From: Kitasatospora sp. NBC_01287
GTDB taxonomy: Bacteria > Actinomycetota > Actinomycetes > Streptomycetales > Streptomycetaceae
Reading direction: 5' to 3'
Assembly: GCF_026340565.1 (NCBI RefSeq)
Contig: NZ_JAPEPB010000001.1
Location: 3,262,501-3,326,500, forward strand
Length of the DNA: 64,000 nucleotides
Position numbers and translations under genes: made by a program. Under the pieces are notes generated by a model. The model did not search any database, was not told where the DNA came from, and saw nothing but the letters and a program-made list of their open reading frames with translations. Shown one piece after another: positions 62,389-64,000 of this stretch. How positions within the stretch are numbered: position 1 is the stretch's first letter; each line of letters opens with the position of its first letter.

Positions 62389-64000
62389 TCAGCCCTTGTC
62401 GAGGTAGGCGGCGCGGTCCTCGTCGAGCAGGCCGGCCAGGGCCGCCCGCAGGTCCTGGTGGTCCGCCAGCTCGGGGTCGACGGCGACCAGGGCGGCGGCC
62501 TCGGCGCGGGCCTCGGCGATGACGTCCTCGTCCTCCAGCACCGAGAGCACCTTGAGCGAGGACTTCACGCCGGACTGCGCCTGGCCGAGCACATCGCCCT
62601 CGCGGCGCTGCTCCAGGTCGATCCGGGAGAGCGCGAAGCCGTCCAGGGTGGCGGCCACCGCCTCCAGGCGGGCCCGGGCGGCGCTGCCGGCCGGCATCTC
62701 GCTGACCAGCAGGCAGAGCCCGGGCGCGCTGCCGCGGCCCACCCGGCCGCGCAGCTGGTGCAGCTGGGAGACGCCGAACCGGTCCGCGTCCATGATCACC
62801 ATGGCGGTCGCGTTGGGCACGTTCACCCCGACCTCGATCACCGTGGTGGCGACCAGCACGTCCACCTGACCGGCCGAGAAGCGCCGCATCACGTCGTCCT
62901 TCGCCTCGGGCGCGAGCCGCCCGTGCAGGATCTCCACCCGCAGGCCGGCCAGCGGCCCCTGGGCGAGCAGTTCCGCCGTCCCCACCACGCTCAGCGGCGG
63001 GCGGCGCTCCTCGCTGTCCGCGCCGAGGTCCACGGGCTCCTCGGCGGCGGCCTTGCGCTTCTTCTGGCCGCCCTTGTTCTGGCCGCCCTTGCCCTGCCCG
63101 CCCTCGCTCTGCCCGCCCTTGGCCTCTTCGGGCTCGTCGCCGATCCGCGGGCAGACCACGTAGGCCTGGTGCCCCTTGCCGACCTCCTCGCGGATCCGCT
63201 CCCAGGCGCGGGCGAGGAAGTTGGGCTTCTCCAGCGCGGGCACCACATGGCTGGAGATCGGTGAGCGCCCGGCCGGCAGCTGGTCGAGCACCGAGGTCTC
63301 CAGGTCGCCGAAGACCGTCATGGCGACGGTGCGCGGGATCGGGGTGGCGGTCATCACCAGCAGGTGCGGCGGCCGGCCGCCCTTGGCGCGCAGCGCGTCG
63401 CGCTGCTCGACGCCGAACCGGTGCTGCTCGTCGACCACCACCAGGCCGAGGTCCTGGAACTGCACCTTGTCCTCGATCAGCGCGTGGGTGCCGATCGCGA
63501 TCCCGGCGTCCCCGCAGGCCATGTCGAGCAGGTTCTGCCGCCGGCCCGCCGCGCCCATCGAGCCGGTGAGCAGCGCCACCTTGGTGCCGTGCTCCGCGCC
63601 GCCGAGCATGCCGCCCTGCGCCAAGGCGCCCATCATCTCGACGATCGAGCGGTGGTGCTGCTGGGCCAGCACCTCGGTCGGCGCGAGCAGCACGGCCTGC
63701 CCGCCGGTGTCCACCACCGCGAGCATCGCGCGCAGCGCGACGAGCGTCTTGCCGGAGCCGACCTCGCCCTGCAGCAGGCGGTGCATCGGGTGCTCGGTGG
63801 CCAGGTCGGCGAAGATCTCGGCGCCGACCGCCTGCTGGCCGGCGGTCAGGGTGAACGGCAGCTCGGCGTCGAAGGCGTCCAGCAGCCCGCCCGGACGGAC
63901 CGGGCGCGGCACGGCGGGCAGCGCGTGGGCGGCGGCCCGGCGCTGGGCGAGGGCGACCTGCAGGACGAAGGCCTCGTCCCAGCGCAGCCGGTCCCTGGCC
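62389..64000 (-). CDS. recG: ATP-dependent DNA helicase RecG (5' part outside window)
   Basis: The visible 537 codons cover the wedge-helicase junction to the stop: 'LLQGEVGSGKTLVALRAML' (motif I), 'DEQHRFGVEQRDALR' (motif II), 'VMTATPIPRTVAMTVFGDLE' (motif III), 'RFSAGQVDVLVATTVIEVGV' and 'QLHQLRGRVGRG' (motifs V-VI). RecG rescues stalled forks and Holliday junctions. An in-frame insertion of 'GGQ' repeats with Lys-rich sequence lies between the helicase lobes. The gene reads off the right edge of the window. The GTG at 63912 is internal, not the start. Confidence 0.96.
   Translation of the reverse strand, partial: ARDRLRWDEAFVLQVALAQRRAAAHALPAVPRPVRPGGLLDAFDAELPFTLTAGQQAVGAEIFADLATEHPMHRLLQGEVGSGKTLVALRAMLAVVDTGGQAVLLAPTEVLAQQHHRSIVEMMGALAQGGMLGGAEHGTKVALLTGSMGAAGRRQNLLDMACGDAGIAIGTHALIEDKVQFQDLGLVVVDEQHRFGVEQRDALRAKGGRPPHLLVMTATPIPRTVAMTVFGDLETSVLDQLPAGRSPISSHVVPALEKPNFLARAWERIREEVGKGHQAYVVCPRIGDEPEEAKGGQSEGGQGKGGQNKGGQKKRKAAAEEPVDLGADSEERRPPLSVVGTAELLAQGPLAGLRVEILHGRLAPEAKDDVMRRFSAGQVDVLVATTVIEVGVNVPNATAMVIMDADRFGVSQLHQLRGRVGRGSAPGLCLLVSEMPAGSAARARLEAVAATLDGFALSRIDLEQRREGDVLGQAQSGVKSSLKVLSVLEDEDVIAEARAEAAALVAVDPELADHQDLRAALAGLLDEDRAAYLDKG
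63064..63123. repeat. four-copy 15-bp repeat inside recG
   Basis: Units of the form CTGGCCGCCCTTGnn repeat four times and encode the in-frame Gly-Gly-Gln tract of the RecG insertion. The copies differ at two to four positions. Confidence 0.9.

Overview
The window is a high-GC (roughly 72-75%) chromosomal segment of a filamentous actinomycete of the family Streptomycetaceae (Streptomyces, Kitasatospora or a close relative). Three things point there. It carries the sporulation sigma factor gene whiG, the differentiation regulator nsdA and a four-gene signal-peptidase cluster. The gene order matches, from memory, the conserved recG to rlmN core segment of Streptomyces chromosomes. Codon use is GC-rich throughout, with many GTG starts. 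No phage, insertion sequence, CRISPR array, tRNA or rRNA gene was seen, and almost everything is vertically inherited core genome.

Layout. 1-5.7 kb: a small amine/GABA catabolic group (PucR regulator end, class III aminotransferase, gamma-aminobutyraldehyde dehydrogenase, divergent Lrp/AsnC regulator translationally coupled to a second aminotransferase), closed by a strong intrinsic terminator. 5.9-7.8 kb: an ABC transporter pair whose ATPase has degenerate catalytic motifs. 7.9-13.6 kb (minus strand): rlmN, cdsA, frr, pyrH, tsf, rpsB. 14-17.4 kb: an M23 peptidase convergent with and overlapping a TetR gene, then whiG with a very long N-terminal extension. 17.9-21.8 kb: dprA, a frameshifted comM/yifB, yraN and a DUF2469 gene. 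21.8-26.7 kb: a Nudix gene and four type I signal peptidases (sipZ, Y, X, W). 26.7-30.2 kb: rplS, trmD, rimM, khpA, rpsP and a SprT-like putative metallopeptidase. 30.6-37.3 kb: proS, a methyltransferase, an ftsH paralogue, a GNAT gene and ffh. 37.4-41.6 kb: the nitrogen operon amtB-glnK-glnD with a recognisable GlnR operator. 41.9-50.7 kb: nsdA, a PrimPol-like gene, ftsY, smc, a small coiled-coil gene and acyP. 50.8-56.4 kb: an HxlR regulator, a Gly-rich membrane protein, a DUF6542 gene, an LCP cell-wall ligase and a transporter-like membrane protein. 56.5-64 kb (minus strand): mutM, rnc, rpmF, a DUF177 gene, a DivIVA-like coiled-coil gene, coaD, rsmD, an unknown gene and the 3' part of recG.

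How the genes work together. Most encode growth-linked machinery: translation (rpsB, tsf, frr, rplS, rpsP, rpmF, proS), rRNA/tRNA modification and ribosome maturation (rlmN, trmD, rimM, rsmD, rnc), protein targeting and export (ffh, ftsY, four sip genes), chromosome maintenance (smc, recG, mutM, dprA) and nitrogen sensing (amtB, glnK, glnD). Developmental regulators (whiG, nsdA) are embedded among them.

No wholly new multi-gene system was found. The most unusual signals are: (1) a frameshift in comM that places its reading frame in register with dprA, giving one 943-codon ORF; (2) a roughly 350-residue Pro/Ala-rich extension on WhiG; (3) short tandem-repeat arrays lying at or just 3' of the stop codons of at least six genes; (4) in-frame minisatellite insertions in several core proteins; (5) a pair of DnaA boxes upstream of the M23 peptidase gene; (6) a 17-bp perfect inverted repeat near acyP. 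Coordinates and starts were assigned by eye; no alignment or database search was run.
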